Source: JBILCM01 sp044353165 (GTDB lineage Bacteria > Bacillota > Bacilli > Paenibacillales > YIM-B00363). Taken from it: a stretch of DNA of 14,232 nucleotides. The stretch lies in contig JBILCM010000060.1 of assembly GCA_044353165.1 (NCBI GenBank), positions 1 through 14,232 on the forward strand. The letters are read 5' to 3'. Within the stretch, counting starts at the first letter, position 1; each line of letters begins with the position of its first letter. Of the stretch, positions 1 to 5,956 are shown one piece after another. The translations under genes and the position numbers were made by a program. The notes beneath the pieces were generated by a model. That model did not search any database. It saw only the letters and a list, made by a program, of their open reading frames with translations, and was not told the origin of the DNA.

Positions 1-117
1 GTGCAACTCTCGACTGGGAAGCTTGCTTATATCCCTTATATTGCAGATGTTGTGCTTACAGTCGATACCAACCTGCGAAAAGTTACGATTCGCCTCATGG
101 AGGGCCTCATTGAATGA
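1..117 (+). CDS. rimM: 16S rRNA processing protein RimM, C-terminal end (partial)
   Basis: Only the last 38 codons are in the window; the reading frame enters at base 1 and stops with TGA at 115-117. RimM helps mature the 16S rRNA 3' domain of the 30S subunit. The visible peptide has the PRC-barrel ending of the family: an IPYIADVV strand, an ID/VD turn and the terminal LMEGLIE. The stop overlaps the trmD start as ATGA (114-117), so the two genes are probably translationally coupled, as expected for the conserved rimM-trmD-rplS order. The 5' end lies outside the window. The call rests on this short tail plus the neighbour, and both agree. Confidence 0.9.
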   Translation: MQLSTGKLAYIPYIADVVLTVDTNLRKVTIRLMEGLIE

Positions 118-866
118 GAATTGATGTGCTGACATTGTTCCCGGATATGGTGCGGGGAGTCTTCACTACAAGCATACTGGGGAAAGCACAGGAAAAAGGG
201 ATTGTCTCCATCCAAATCACAAATTTCCGGGATTACTCTGATCACAAACATGGGACTGTCGACGATTATCCTTATGGGGGTGGCGGGGGGATGGTGTTAA
301 AACCTCAACCCGTCTTTGCAGCTGTTGAACAAGTGATCCGTGAGACTGAAAGTATGTATCAGAGGCCTCGCATCGTTCTTACTTGCCCGCAAGGTGAAAC
401 ATATACCCAACGCAAAGCGGAGGAGCTTGCCAAGGAACAACACTTGATCCTCATTTGCGGTCACTATGAGGGTTTTGATGAGCGAATTCGCGAACATCTT
501 GTAACGGATGAGATCTCTATCGGTGACTACGTCTTAACAGGCGGGGAATTGGCAGCGTGCGCGATCATAGATAGTGTCGTTCGCTTAATTCCAGGGGTTC
601 TTGGGAACCGTCAATCATCCCAAGCCGATAGTTTCAGTACAGGAATTTTGGAGTACCCGCAATACACCCGACCCGCTGAATTTCGTGGTTGGAAAGTACC
701 CGATGTGTTACTGTCCGGTCATCATGAGCAAGTATCACTTTGGCGGCATAAGCAAGCCTTGTATCGTACTTGGTTGAGAAGGCCCGATTTACTCACGAAT
801 ATCCCATTGACATCACAGGAACAAACATGGATTGATTGTTGGCGCCAAGGGGATGAACATCCTTAG
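114..866 (+). CDS. trmD: tRNA (guanine-N1)-methyltransferase TrmD
   Basis: This SPOUT-family enzyme methylates G37 of tRNAs with G at position 36, using S-adenosylmethionine, which prevents +1 frameshifting. The product is 250 aa, the normal length. Visible landmarks are the N-terminal RIDVLTLFP, the DDYPYGGGGGM loop (residues 50-60), the knot segments LICGHYEGFDERI (113-125) and DEISIGDYVLTGGELAA (132-148), and the LLSGHHEQVSLWR element near 199-211. Arg157 and Asp172 are 15 residues apart, like the catalytic Arg154/Asp169 pair of the Haemophilus enzyme. The ATG overlaps the rimM stop by 4 bases. rplS follows 161 bases later with its own promoter, so trmD ends the rimM-trmD unit unless there is readthrough. 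Nothing in the gene looks damaged. Confidence 0.98.
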   Translation: MRIDVLTLFPDMVRGVFTTSILGKAQEKGIVSIQITNFRDYSDHKHGTVDDYPYGGGGGMVLKPQPVFAAVEQVIRETESMYQRPRIVLTCPQGETYTQRKAEELAKEQHLILICGHYEGFDERIREHLVTDEISIGDYVLTGGELAACAIIDSVVRLIPGVLGNRQSSQADSFSTGILEYPQYTRPAEFRGWKVPDVLLSGHHEQVSLWRHKQALYRTWLRRPDLLTNIPLTSQEQTWIDCWRQGDEHP

Positions 867-891
867 CTCACCCCAACGTCTTTACAAGGTC

Positions 892-920
892 TTGTGATTT
901 GTATTGATGTATGATATTAT
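892..920 (+). promoter_or_regulatory. Probable sigma-A promoter of rplS
   Basis: A -35 box TTGTGA (892-897, 4/6) and a -10 box TATTAT (915-920, 5/6) are separated by exactly 17 bases. They lie in the trmD-rplS gap and predict a start near 927. That gives a leader of about 100 nt before the rplS ATG, which contains the foldable element annotated separately. Confidence 0.6.
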
Positions 921-945
921 TTTCTACGTCTGTTTTATGGACTTT

Positions 946-1007
946 CGGGCGGTCCTCTGTGTGCAATGAATATCGTTCATTAACGATAGGAGCGATAAGA
1001 ACGCCTG
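946..1007 (+). ncRNA. Candidate ribosomal protein L19 leader (structured 5' UTR of rplS)
   Basis: A nested fold is visible by eye. An outer 6-bp stem pairs CGGGCG (946-951) with CGCCTG (1002-1007, one G-U). TCCT (953-956) can pair with AGGA (988-991). A perfect 7-bp hairpin TATCGTT/AACGATA (971-977/982-988) has a CATT loop; the last two helices share A988. It lies between the rplS promoter and its Shine-Dalgarno site. Firmicutes rplS genes are known to carry an autoregulatory L19 leader RNA here. The match to that family is inferred from position and foldability; no covariance-model score was available. Confidence 0.45.
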
Positions 1008-1027
1008 TGGTGGAAGGAGGGAATAGT

Positions 1028-1372
1028 ATGAGCAATCTCATTCAAGAGATCACTCGAGAACACCTGCGCGCTGATTTACCCAAGTTTCGTCCTGGCGACA
1101 CACTGAAGGTACACGTGAAAGTAAAAGAGGGTTCACGTGAGCGTATCCAGATGTTCGAAGGCGTAGTGATCAAACTTCGTGGTGGCGGAATTAGCGAAAC
1201 GTATACGGTTCGCAAAATTTCATATGGCGTTGGCGTTGAGAGAACGTTTCCGTTACATAGTCCGCGAATTGACAAGATCGAAGTACTGCGCCGCGGTAAA
1301 GTAAGACGTGCAAAACTTTACTATCTGCGTAATTTGCGTGGTAAGGCGGCAAGAATTAAAGAAATACGATAA
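1028..1372 (+). CDS. rplS: 50S ribosomal protein L19
   Basis: L19 sits at the 30S-50S interface of the ribosome. The product is 114 aa, standard for the family, with the typical FRPGDTLKVHVKVKEGSRERIQ stretch in the N-terminal half, FEGVVIKLRGGGISETYTVRK in the middle and a basic end (RGKVRRAKLYYLRNLRGKAARIKE). The open frame extends upstream to base 911, but the start is taken as ATG 1028: it has the Shine-Dalgarno AAGGAGG (1014-1020) 7 bases ahead and gives the family N-terminus MSNLIQEIT. The gene has its own promoter and leader, and a strong terminator follows directly, so it can be a monocistronic unit. Confidence 0.98.
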   Translation: MSNLIQEITREHLRADLPKFRPGDTLKVHVKVKEGSRERIQMFEGVVIKLRGGGISETYTVRKISYGVGVERTFPLHSPRIDKIEVLRRGKVRRAKLYYLRNLRGKAARIKEIR

Positions 1373-1378
1373 GTATGA

Positions 1379-1416
1379 GGGGCTTGGCGCTTAATCACCA
1401 AGCCTTCTTTATTTTT
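1379..1416 (+). terminator. Rho-independent terminator after rplS
   Basis: GGCTTGG (1381-1387) pairs perfectly with CCAAGCC (1398-1404); two flanking G-U pairs extend the stem. A T-rich run (TTCTTTATTTTT, 1405-1416) follows. It starts 7 bases after the rplS stop and separates rplS from lepB. Confidence 0.88.
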
Positions 1417-1432
1417 GAACGTGAACAAACAG

Positions 1433-1440
1433 GGATGTGA
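1433..1440 (+). promoter_or_regulatory. Shine-Dalgarno site that decides the lepB start
   Basis: GGATGTGA matches the anti-Shine-Dalgarno complement GGAGGTGA at 7 of 8 bases. It has good spacing to GTG 1446 but overlaps the alternative upstream GTG at 1437, which argues for the downstream start. Confidence 0.5.
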
Positions 1441-1445
1441 CAACG

Positions 1446-1988
1446 GTGGATTGGAAGAAAGAAACAATCGATTGGATCAAGGCTTTGGTTGTTGCCGGAA
1501 TTCTAGTCGTGGTCATTCGCGTGTTCTTGTTTTCGCCTTATTTGGTAGATGGCCCCTCGATGCAACCTAATTTTTTCACCGGAGAACGCGTGATTGTAAA
1601 TAAGATCTTGTATGATGTTCGTGAACCTCAAGTTGGAGAAATCGTTGTTTTTCACTCTCCCTTCAATGCCGATTATATCAAACGTGTTATTGGGTTGCCG
1701 GGTGATACGGTGGAAGTTCGGGGGGATGAGGTGTTTATTAATGATAATCCTCTGCCTGAACCCTATTTGGAAGAGGCGGTTGAACAAGCTACAGCTCAGG
1801 GAAGAGAATACAATGTCAAAGATTTTGCGCAAGCGACTGTTCCGCAGGGTCATGTTTTTGTAATGGGTGACAATCGTTCAAATTCCCATGACAGCCGTGA
1901 TATTGGTTTTGTTCCTTATGAACAAATCGTGGGCAGGGCTGAACTTGTGATATGGCCTTTGCAAAACTTAGGTATCGTCACACATTAA
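1446..1988 (+). CDS. lepB: Type I signal peptidase LepB/SipS-type
   Basis: This membrane-anchored serine protease removes signal peptides from secreted proteins on the outer face of the cytoplasmic membrane. From the chosen GTG it is 180 aa, the short single-anchor form usual in Bacilli. There is one hydrophobic segment at about residues 13-34. The catalytic Ser38 lies in VDGPSMQP and the general-base Lys79 in IKRVIGLPGD; box E (MGDNRSNSHDSRDIG) spans about 140-154. An in-frame GTG at 1437 would add three residues, but the Shine-Dalgarno-like GGATGTGA is placed for 1446. The gene lies downstream of the rplS terminator and 18 bases before rbgA. No convincing promoter was found between terminator and start, so expression may come from readthrough. 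B. subtilis lacks a signal peptidase gene at this position in its otherwise similar cluster. Confidence 0.95.
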   Translation: MDWKKETIDWIKALVVAGILVVVIRVFLFSPYLVDGPSMQPNFFTGERVIVNKILYDVREPQVGEIVVFHSPFNADYIKRVIGLPGDTVEVRGDEVFINDNPLPEPYLEEAVEQATAQGREYNVKDFAQATVPQGHVFVMGDNRSNSHDSRDIGFVPYEQIVGRAELVIWPLQNLGIVTH

Positions 1989-1991
1989 GGA

Positions 1992-2000
1992 TGTGGATAA
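1992..2000 (-). promoter_or_regulatory. Consensus DnaA-box sequence between lepB and rbgA
   Basis: TGTGGATAA on the plus strand is the exact complement of the DnaA box TTATCCACA. It fills half of the 18-base lepB-rbgA gap. A single box may be chance: about 0.1 perfect matches are expected in a window this size. Confidence 0.3.
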
Positions 2001-2006
2001 TTTAGG

Positions 2007-2867
2007 ATGACAATTCAATGGTTTCCGGGTCATATGACAAGAGCCCGGCGGCAGATTGAAGAAAAGCTCAATCTTATTGATGTAGCCATTGAACTTCTGG
2101 ATGCTCGTCTTCCTTCTTCTAGTCGAAATCCAATGATTTATGAGATTTTAGGCAATAAACCGAGGCTCGTGCTATTGAATAAACACGATTTGGCTGATCC
2201 TGCTGTGACCATGCGTTGGGTAGAACAATTGGCAACAGAGAATATCAAAGTGTTGCCCATTGATGCTAGTGCAGGAACAGGAGTACAGCAAATATTGCCG
2301 CGTTGTAGAGAATTGATGGCTCCTAAGTTTGAGTTGTGGCGCAAGAAAGGAATGCAACCGCGCTCCATCCGCGTGTTGATTGTAGGAATTCCGAATGTTG
2401 GCAAGTCCACTTTGATTAATCGGCTTGCAGGTAGAGGTGTCACTGCGACAGGCGATCGACCGGGAATTACCAAAGGGCAACAGTGGATTAAAATAGGCAA
2501 AGATATGGAGCTCTTGGATACGCCAGGCATTCTTTGGCCTCGATTTGAAGATCCGCTCGTCGGTTTGCGATTGGCCGCCACTGGTGCGATCCGCGACGAA
2601 ATATTGCATCTGGAAGAAATTGCAATCTTTGTTGCAAAAGTGCTTCTTCAACGGTACCCTACTGTGATCCATGATCGTTACCAGATTGAAACAATACCAA
2701 CAGACTTAAGCAGTACCGAATCGATCATTCAGTTGATTGAAGCGATTGGTCGCAAGCGAGGAACCGTAATGAGCGGAGGTAAAGTCGATGTAAACCGAGC
2801 CTCAGACATCTTTTTACGTGAGTTGCGGTCGGGTAAATTGGGGCGTATCACGCTTGAAACACCTTGA
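2007..2867 (+). CDS. rbgA: Ribosome biogenesis GTPase RbgA (YlqF)
   Basis: RbgA is a circularly permuted GTPase needed for late assembly of the 50S subunit in Bacilli. The 286-aa product shows the permuted motif order: G4 NKHD (58-61), G5 around DASAG (86-90), G1 GIPNVGKST (127-135), G2 region RPGITKG (151-157) and G3 DTPG (171-174). The N-terminal WFPGHMTRARRQI holds His9, known in B. subtilis RbgA to be needed for GTP hydrolysis. A C-terminal ANTAR-like helical part follows to the end. The ribosome-binding site is weak: AAGGATG (1987-1993) lies 13 bases before the ATG, so coupling to lepB, 18 bases upstream, is likely. rnhB starts 3 bases after the stop. Neighbouring ribosomal and RNA-processing genes fit the role. 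Confidence 0.97.
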   Translation: MTIQWFPGHMTRARRQIEEKLNLIDVAIELLDARLPSSSRNPMIYEILGNKPRLVLLNKHDLADPAVTMRWVEQLATENIKVLPIDASAGTGVQQILPRCRELMAPKFELWRKKGMQPRSIRVLIVGIPNVGKSTLINRLAGRGVTATGDRPGITKGQQWIKIGKDMELLDTPGILWPRFEDPLVGLRLAATGAIRDEILHLEEIAIFVAKVLLQRYPTVIHDRYQIETIPTDLSSTESIIQLIEAIGRKRGTVMSGGKVDVNRASDIFLRELRSGKLGRITLETP

Positions 2868-2870
2868 TGA

Positions 2871-3503
2871 ATGGATAGGTACACGTACATGTTGAAATAT
2901 GAGCAACTCTTGTGGTCCGAAGGATTTGTCCAAGTTGCAGGTGTTGATGAAGTAGGCAGAGGTTGTTTATTTGGAGACGTTGTTGCTGCTGCAGTCATCT
3001 TGCCTAAAGGTCTCGTGATTGACGGAGTAGATGATTCAAAGAAGCTAAGTGAGAAGAAGAGAGAACAATTGTTTGAAGTCATCAATGCAGAAGCGATCGC
3101 TGTTGGGATTGGTCGTGTAGATGCGCCTACGATTGATCGGATAAATATACGACAAGCATCCCGTTTGGCAATGAAACTTGCTGTTCAGTCATTGCCTGAG
3201 CATCCGGATTCCCTGTTGATTGATGCGGAATCGGTAGACCTTCCACTGAGGCAACTGTCAATCATCCACGGTGATGCTTTATCGCAGTCCATCGCTGCTG
3301 CTTCGATTATCGCGAAGGTGACTCGAGATCGGATGTGCTTGAATTGGGATTTAGAATATCCAGGATATGGTATTCAATTGCACAAAGGATATGCGACAAG
3401 GATGCACCGTGAGCGTATTATTGCCTTTGGCGCGAGTCCGATGCACCGAATGACATTCTTGCGTAAGATCACATCAACCTCGTTGGAATTATTTTCACTT
3501 TAA
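2871..3503 (+). CDS. rnhB: Ribonuclease HII
   Basis: RNase HII cleaves the RNA strand of RNA-DNA hybrids and starts removal of misincorporated ribonucleotides from DNA. The 210-aa protein has the family core: VAGVDEVGRG with Asp26 and Glu27, Asp118 in LLIDAE, and Asp153 in AAASIIAKVTRD, giving the full DEDD metal-binding set. HKGYATRMH (171-179) is also typical. The ATG at 2871 is 3 bases after the rbgA stop and would rely on coupling. An in-frame ATG at 2889 has a better-placed AGGT (2877-2880) and would shorten the protein by six residues, so the start is uncertain. The stop codon at 3501-3503 overlaps the -35 element of the SigD-like promoter of the next gene. Confidence 0.96.
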   Translation: MDRYTYMLKYEQLLWSEGFVQVAGVDEVGRGCLFGDVVAAAVILPKGLVIDGVDDSKKLSEKKREQLFEVINAEAIAVGIGRVDAPTIDRINIRQASRLAMKLAVQSLPEHPDSLLIDAESVDLPLRQLSIIHGDALSQSIAAASIIAKVTRDRMCLNWDLEYPGYGIQLHKGYATRMHRERIIAFGASPMHRMTFLRKITSTSLELFSL

Positions 3504-3526
3504 ATCATACGAAGAAATGACGATAT
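3501..3526 (+). promoter_or_regulatory. Candidate SigD (flagellar sigma) promoter for ylqG
   Basis: TAAA (3501-3504) and GACGATAT (3519-3526) are 14 bases apart. The known SigD consensus is TAAA-N15 (14-16 tolerated)-GCCGATAT, so the -35 core is exact and the -10 matches at 7 of 8. It sits entirely in the rnhB-ylqG gap and predicts a start near 3533, about 15 bases before the ylqG Shine-Dalgarno site. No comparable sigma-A promoter was seen in the gap. The call is sequence-based only. Confidence 0.45.
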
Positions 3527-3547
3527 GAATAGATAAGGGGATGAATG

Positions 3548-3554
3548 AAGGAGG
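3548..3554 (+). promoter_or_regulatory. Shine-Dalgarno site that decides the ylqG start
   Basis: A perfect AAGGAGG lies 7 bases before GTG 3562. It is located inside the frame opened by ATG 3541, which itself has only a poor upstream site (AAGGGG directly against the ATG). GTG 3562 is therefore preferred. Confidence 0.75.
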
Positions 3555-3561
3555 CGAGATT

Positions 3562-5271
3562 GTGGAGATCTCTCGGATGATACGCGCCGCGGCAGTTGAT
3601 CCGGCATCACAGGAAACTCGTGCTCTTGAATTCAAGCCAGGGCAGATTGTTCGAGCCGTTGTGCAGGAACTGTTACCCAATGGCGAAGCCCAGTTGAATA
3701 TTGCAGGCGTTACGGTTAAGGCGAAACTAGAAGCAAATCTGCCTGTTGGGACATCAACGTGGTTGCAAGTGCAACCGGAGTCAACGGAGCACACCATTCA
3801 CATGAAACCGCTAAAATCGGTAACTGTAGAACTCACTCCTGAAGTCATGATGGATTTGTTAAAGCATATAGGATTGAAGGACACCCCTCTTCACCGCGAA
3901 CTTGTTCGTTCGTTCCATCAAGAAGGCATAAACTTGAATCGGAATATTAGCCAAAATGTTGTTTCGGTTTTATCTGAACTTGGTTCTGTAGGTGAAACGC
4001 ATGAACTGTTACGGGCTGCAACAATTGCAGCTAGACAAGGCGTTCCTATTACCTCTGAATCCGTCCGTGCGCTTCATCAAACAATTGCGGGACCGCCATT
4101 GCATGAACTTGTAGGCACACTTACCTCACTTGCTCAAGAAACAATAGATTCATTGCCGAATAGAGGACAATTAGGCCAAGTTTCGGGTCGATTGCTTGAT
4201 GTTTTGCAACGGGTGAATCAACTCGTATCGAACTTGTATTCTATCCCTGCTTCCGAGTCACAACCTGAACAAACATCGAAACAAACGGTCAATTCGCCAC
4301 CGATGGAAATAAAATCCGAATTGACTTTACCTCCTCATCCCAAGATAGCACCTCCAATACAAGATACCAGCGTAAATTCAGTTCAGGACAATGAACTGCA
4401 ACAGTCAAGTATAAAGTCAGGTGTCATTAACCAAGGCTCCCTTGCTGTTACTTCAGAAGGGTTAGAGCAGGAAAGTCCTGCGCATCAGCAAGAACGCTCA
4501 CCGCTTTTTGGTTTGTTCAAATTACTTGGATTTGATGTAGAGCGTGAATGGTTGCGGGCATCTGCCGCTCCATCCGTACTATCGAGTTCTCAAGATGGTT
4601 CAGATCGCATACTGCCTTCAGGCGTGATACCTTCATTCCTGGCGGATGTAGCTATTGAACCGGTTCAAATTGATGGAAAAAGTGGTCATGACCGGGTTTC
4701 ACCGCTTGACACATTGAAATCCGTATTGCAACAGTTGGCAAGCTTTGATGAAACACCGCCTGCGTTGAAAGAAGCTGCTCAGACTGCAATTCAACACATC
4801 ACTGGCCAACAACTTCTTCTGCATCAAGATCGTATTGCACCATTCGCATTCGCCACCTTATTGCTTCCGATTCCCGGGAACAATGGGGAACAAAGTGCAA
4901 CGGTCCAAATTCATACGCGCAAAGGAAAACGCGGTGAACTGGATGCCGAAAATTGCAGACTGTGGTTTCAACTTGCGCTTGACCATCTAGGTGAAACATG
5001 GGTCGATGTGCAGGTAACGAATCGAATTGTCAGTCTGCAAGTATGGAATGATCAACCTTCGTCGCAAGCTTTGGTCCTTGCCAATAAGTCTCGTATTGAA
5101 ATGGCTCTCAAATCCATCGGGTATCAATTGTTCACTTTCAAGACTGCAATGAAGCCCAAATCCGAGCAGGTGCAGGACACGAATGCTGCCATCGGCATGA
5201 ATCGTGCCCAAACTCAACCATCTCCCATACGTTCCTCCCCCCCTTATAAAGGAGTCGATATGCGAATATGA
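3562..5271 (+). CDS. ylqG: FliK/flagellar hook-length control-like protein (YlqG-type)
   Basis: The product is about 569 aa and not biochemically characterised to my knowledge. Three regions are visible. An N-terminal beta-rich segment (about 27-70; GQIVRAV...LPNGEAQLNIAG...VKAKL) resembles the start of many FliK-type proteins. A helical part is followed by a low-complexity Gln/Ser/Pro-rich linker (about 228-315). The C-terminal domain (about 423-530; VQIHTRKGKRGELDAENCR, a WVDVQV strand and an IEMALKSIGYQL helix) resembles the FliK C-terminal domain. The tail ends VDMRI. No signal peptide or membrane segment is seen. The position after rnhB and before a FlhB-C-like gene is that of B. subtilis ylqG. 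It overlaps ylqH by ATGA, and a SigD-like promoter lies upstream. Family membership is inferred from pattern and context; the function, perhaps export-substrate switching, is hypothesis. Confidence 0.8.
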   Translation: MEISRMIRAAAVDPASQETRALEFKPGQIVRAVVQELLPNGEAQLNIAGVTVKAKLEANLPVGTSTWLQVQPESTEHTIHMKPLKSVTVELTPEVMMDLLKHIGLKDTPLHRELVRSFHQEGINLNRNISQNVVSVLSELGSVGETHELLRAATIAARQGVPITSESVRALHQTIAGPPLHELVGTLTSLAQETIDSLPNRGQLGQVSGRLLDVLQRVNQLVSNLYSIPASESQPEQTSKQTVNSPPMEIKSELTLPPHPKIAPPIQDTSVNSVQDNELQQSSIKSGVINQGSLAVTSEGLEQESPAHQQERSPLFGLFKLLGFDVEREWLRASAAPSVLSSSQDGSDRILPSGVIPSFLADVAIEPVQIDGKSGHDRVSPLDTLKSVLQQLASFDETPPALKEAAQTAIQHITGQQLLLHQDRIAPFAFATLLLPIPGNNGEQSATVQIHTRKGKRGELDAENCRLWFQLALDHLGETWVDVQVTNRIVSLQVWNDQPSSQALVLANKSRIEMALKSIGYQLFTFKTAMKPKSEQVQDTNAAIGMNRAQTQPSPIRSSPPYKGVDMRI

Positions 5272-5582
5272 AAGAGAAAATATATCAAAAACCGAATACT
5301 CACAAGAAGCAAGCGGTTGCGCTGTCCTATGCACCTGAGTCGGATGCTGCTCCTGTTGTCAAAGCCAAAGGGAAGGGCACAACTGCTGAGAAAATTATTG
5401 CGACCGCCGCAGAACATGGCGTACCAATCCGTGAAGATGCTTCACTCGTTGAAGTGCTTTCGAAATTGGATTTGGAACAACAGATCCCACCTGAACTGTA
5501 CAAGCTTGTAGCTGAAGTTTTAAGTTTTATTTACCGTGCAGATCAAGACGCCAAGTCATTACACCTATCGAGGAATTTGTGA
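5268..5582 (+). CDS. ylqH: Stand-alone FlhB C-terminal-domain protein (EscU/YscU/HrcU family, YlqH-type)
   Basis: The 104-aa protein corresponds to the cytoplasmic C-terminal domain of FlhB, the flagellar type III export switch, without its membrane part. The shared pattern is AVALSY (16-21), AAPVVKAKGKG (27-37), VPIREDASLVEVL (52-64), IPPELY (73-78) and VAEVLSFIY (81-89). In FlhB the segment before AVAL is NPTH, the self-cleavage site; here it reads PNTHKKQ, so the cleavage motif is absent and the protein begins roughly where the cleaved FlhB fragment would. It overlaps ylqG by 4 bases (ATGA, 5268-5271) and yraN by 1 base. AAAGGAG (5248-5254) lies 13 bases upstream of the ATG, so coupling to ylqG is likely. 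A comparable free FlhB C-domain, FlhX, is known in Helicobacter. Its role in Bacilli is not established as far as I know. Confidence 0.9.
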   Translation: MKEKIYQKPNTHKKQAVALSYAPESDAAPVVKAKGKGTTAEKIIATAAEHGVPIREDASLVEVLSKLDLEQQIPPELYKLVAEVLSFIYRADQDAKSLHLSRNL

Positions 5583-5956
5583 TGACTCCAAATTCACGTC
5601 TCATAAGAGGCAAAGCTGGTGAGATTGCCGCAGTCCGATACTTAGTAGAACAAGGGTACGCTATCATACAGACGAATTGGCGATGTCGGATTGGTGAACT
5701 CGATATTGTTGCCATGAAAAAACAGACCCTGGTTTTTATAGAGGTGAGAACGCGGTCAGCCCATTCACTATCCATGTACGGTACACCAGAAGAGTCGATT
5801 ACTCAAAAAAAACAGTTGAAACTTCGCAAGTTGGCACAAGTTTACATACAGCAAAACAAGATACTGATGTCTGCCATTCGGTTCGATGTTGTATGTGTCA
5901 TCTTGAATGAACGCAATGAGCCCGTGTCCATTCAACTCACTTCCGAAGCATTCTAA
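5582..5956 (+). CDS. yraN: UPF0102 (YraN) family nuclease-like protein
   Basis: The product is a 124-aa cytoplasmic protein with the restriction-endonuclease-like core of YraN. RLIRGKAGEIAAVRYL starts the family, then come RIGELDIVA (Arg36, Glu39, Asp41), LVFIEVRTRS (Glu54, with Arg where many members have Lys), ITQKKQLKLRK and IRFDVV. The precise function is unknown; a DNA-processing role is inferred from the PD-(D/E)xK-like layout. ATG 5582 is preferred over GTG 5579 because GAGG (5570-5573) is then 8 bases away; this start overlaps the ylqH stop by one base (TGATG). At its 3' end the stop overlaps the convergent yifB stop by 4 bases, with no terminator between. The gene is a probable last member of the ylqG-ylqH-yraN unit. 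Confidence 0.92.
   Translation: MTPNSRLIRGKAGEIAAVRYLVEQGYAIIQTNWRCRIGELDIVAMKKQTLVFIEVRTRSAHSLSMYGTPEESITQKKQLKLRKLAQVYIQQNKILMSAIRFDVVCVILNERNEPVSIQLTSEAF

Noticed and set aside
2172..2672. 166-codon open frame on the minus strand within rbgA
   Set aside because: It is antisense to conserved GTPase motifs, with no ribosome-binding site or recognisable protein pattern.
5742..5762. Arg in place of Lys in the YraN FIEVRTR motif as a sign of an inactive nuclease
   Set aside because: The same Arg occurs in other YraN proteins such as that of E. coli, so it is a common family variant.
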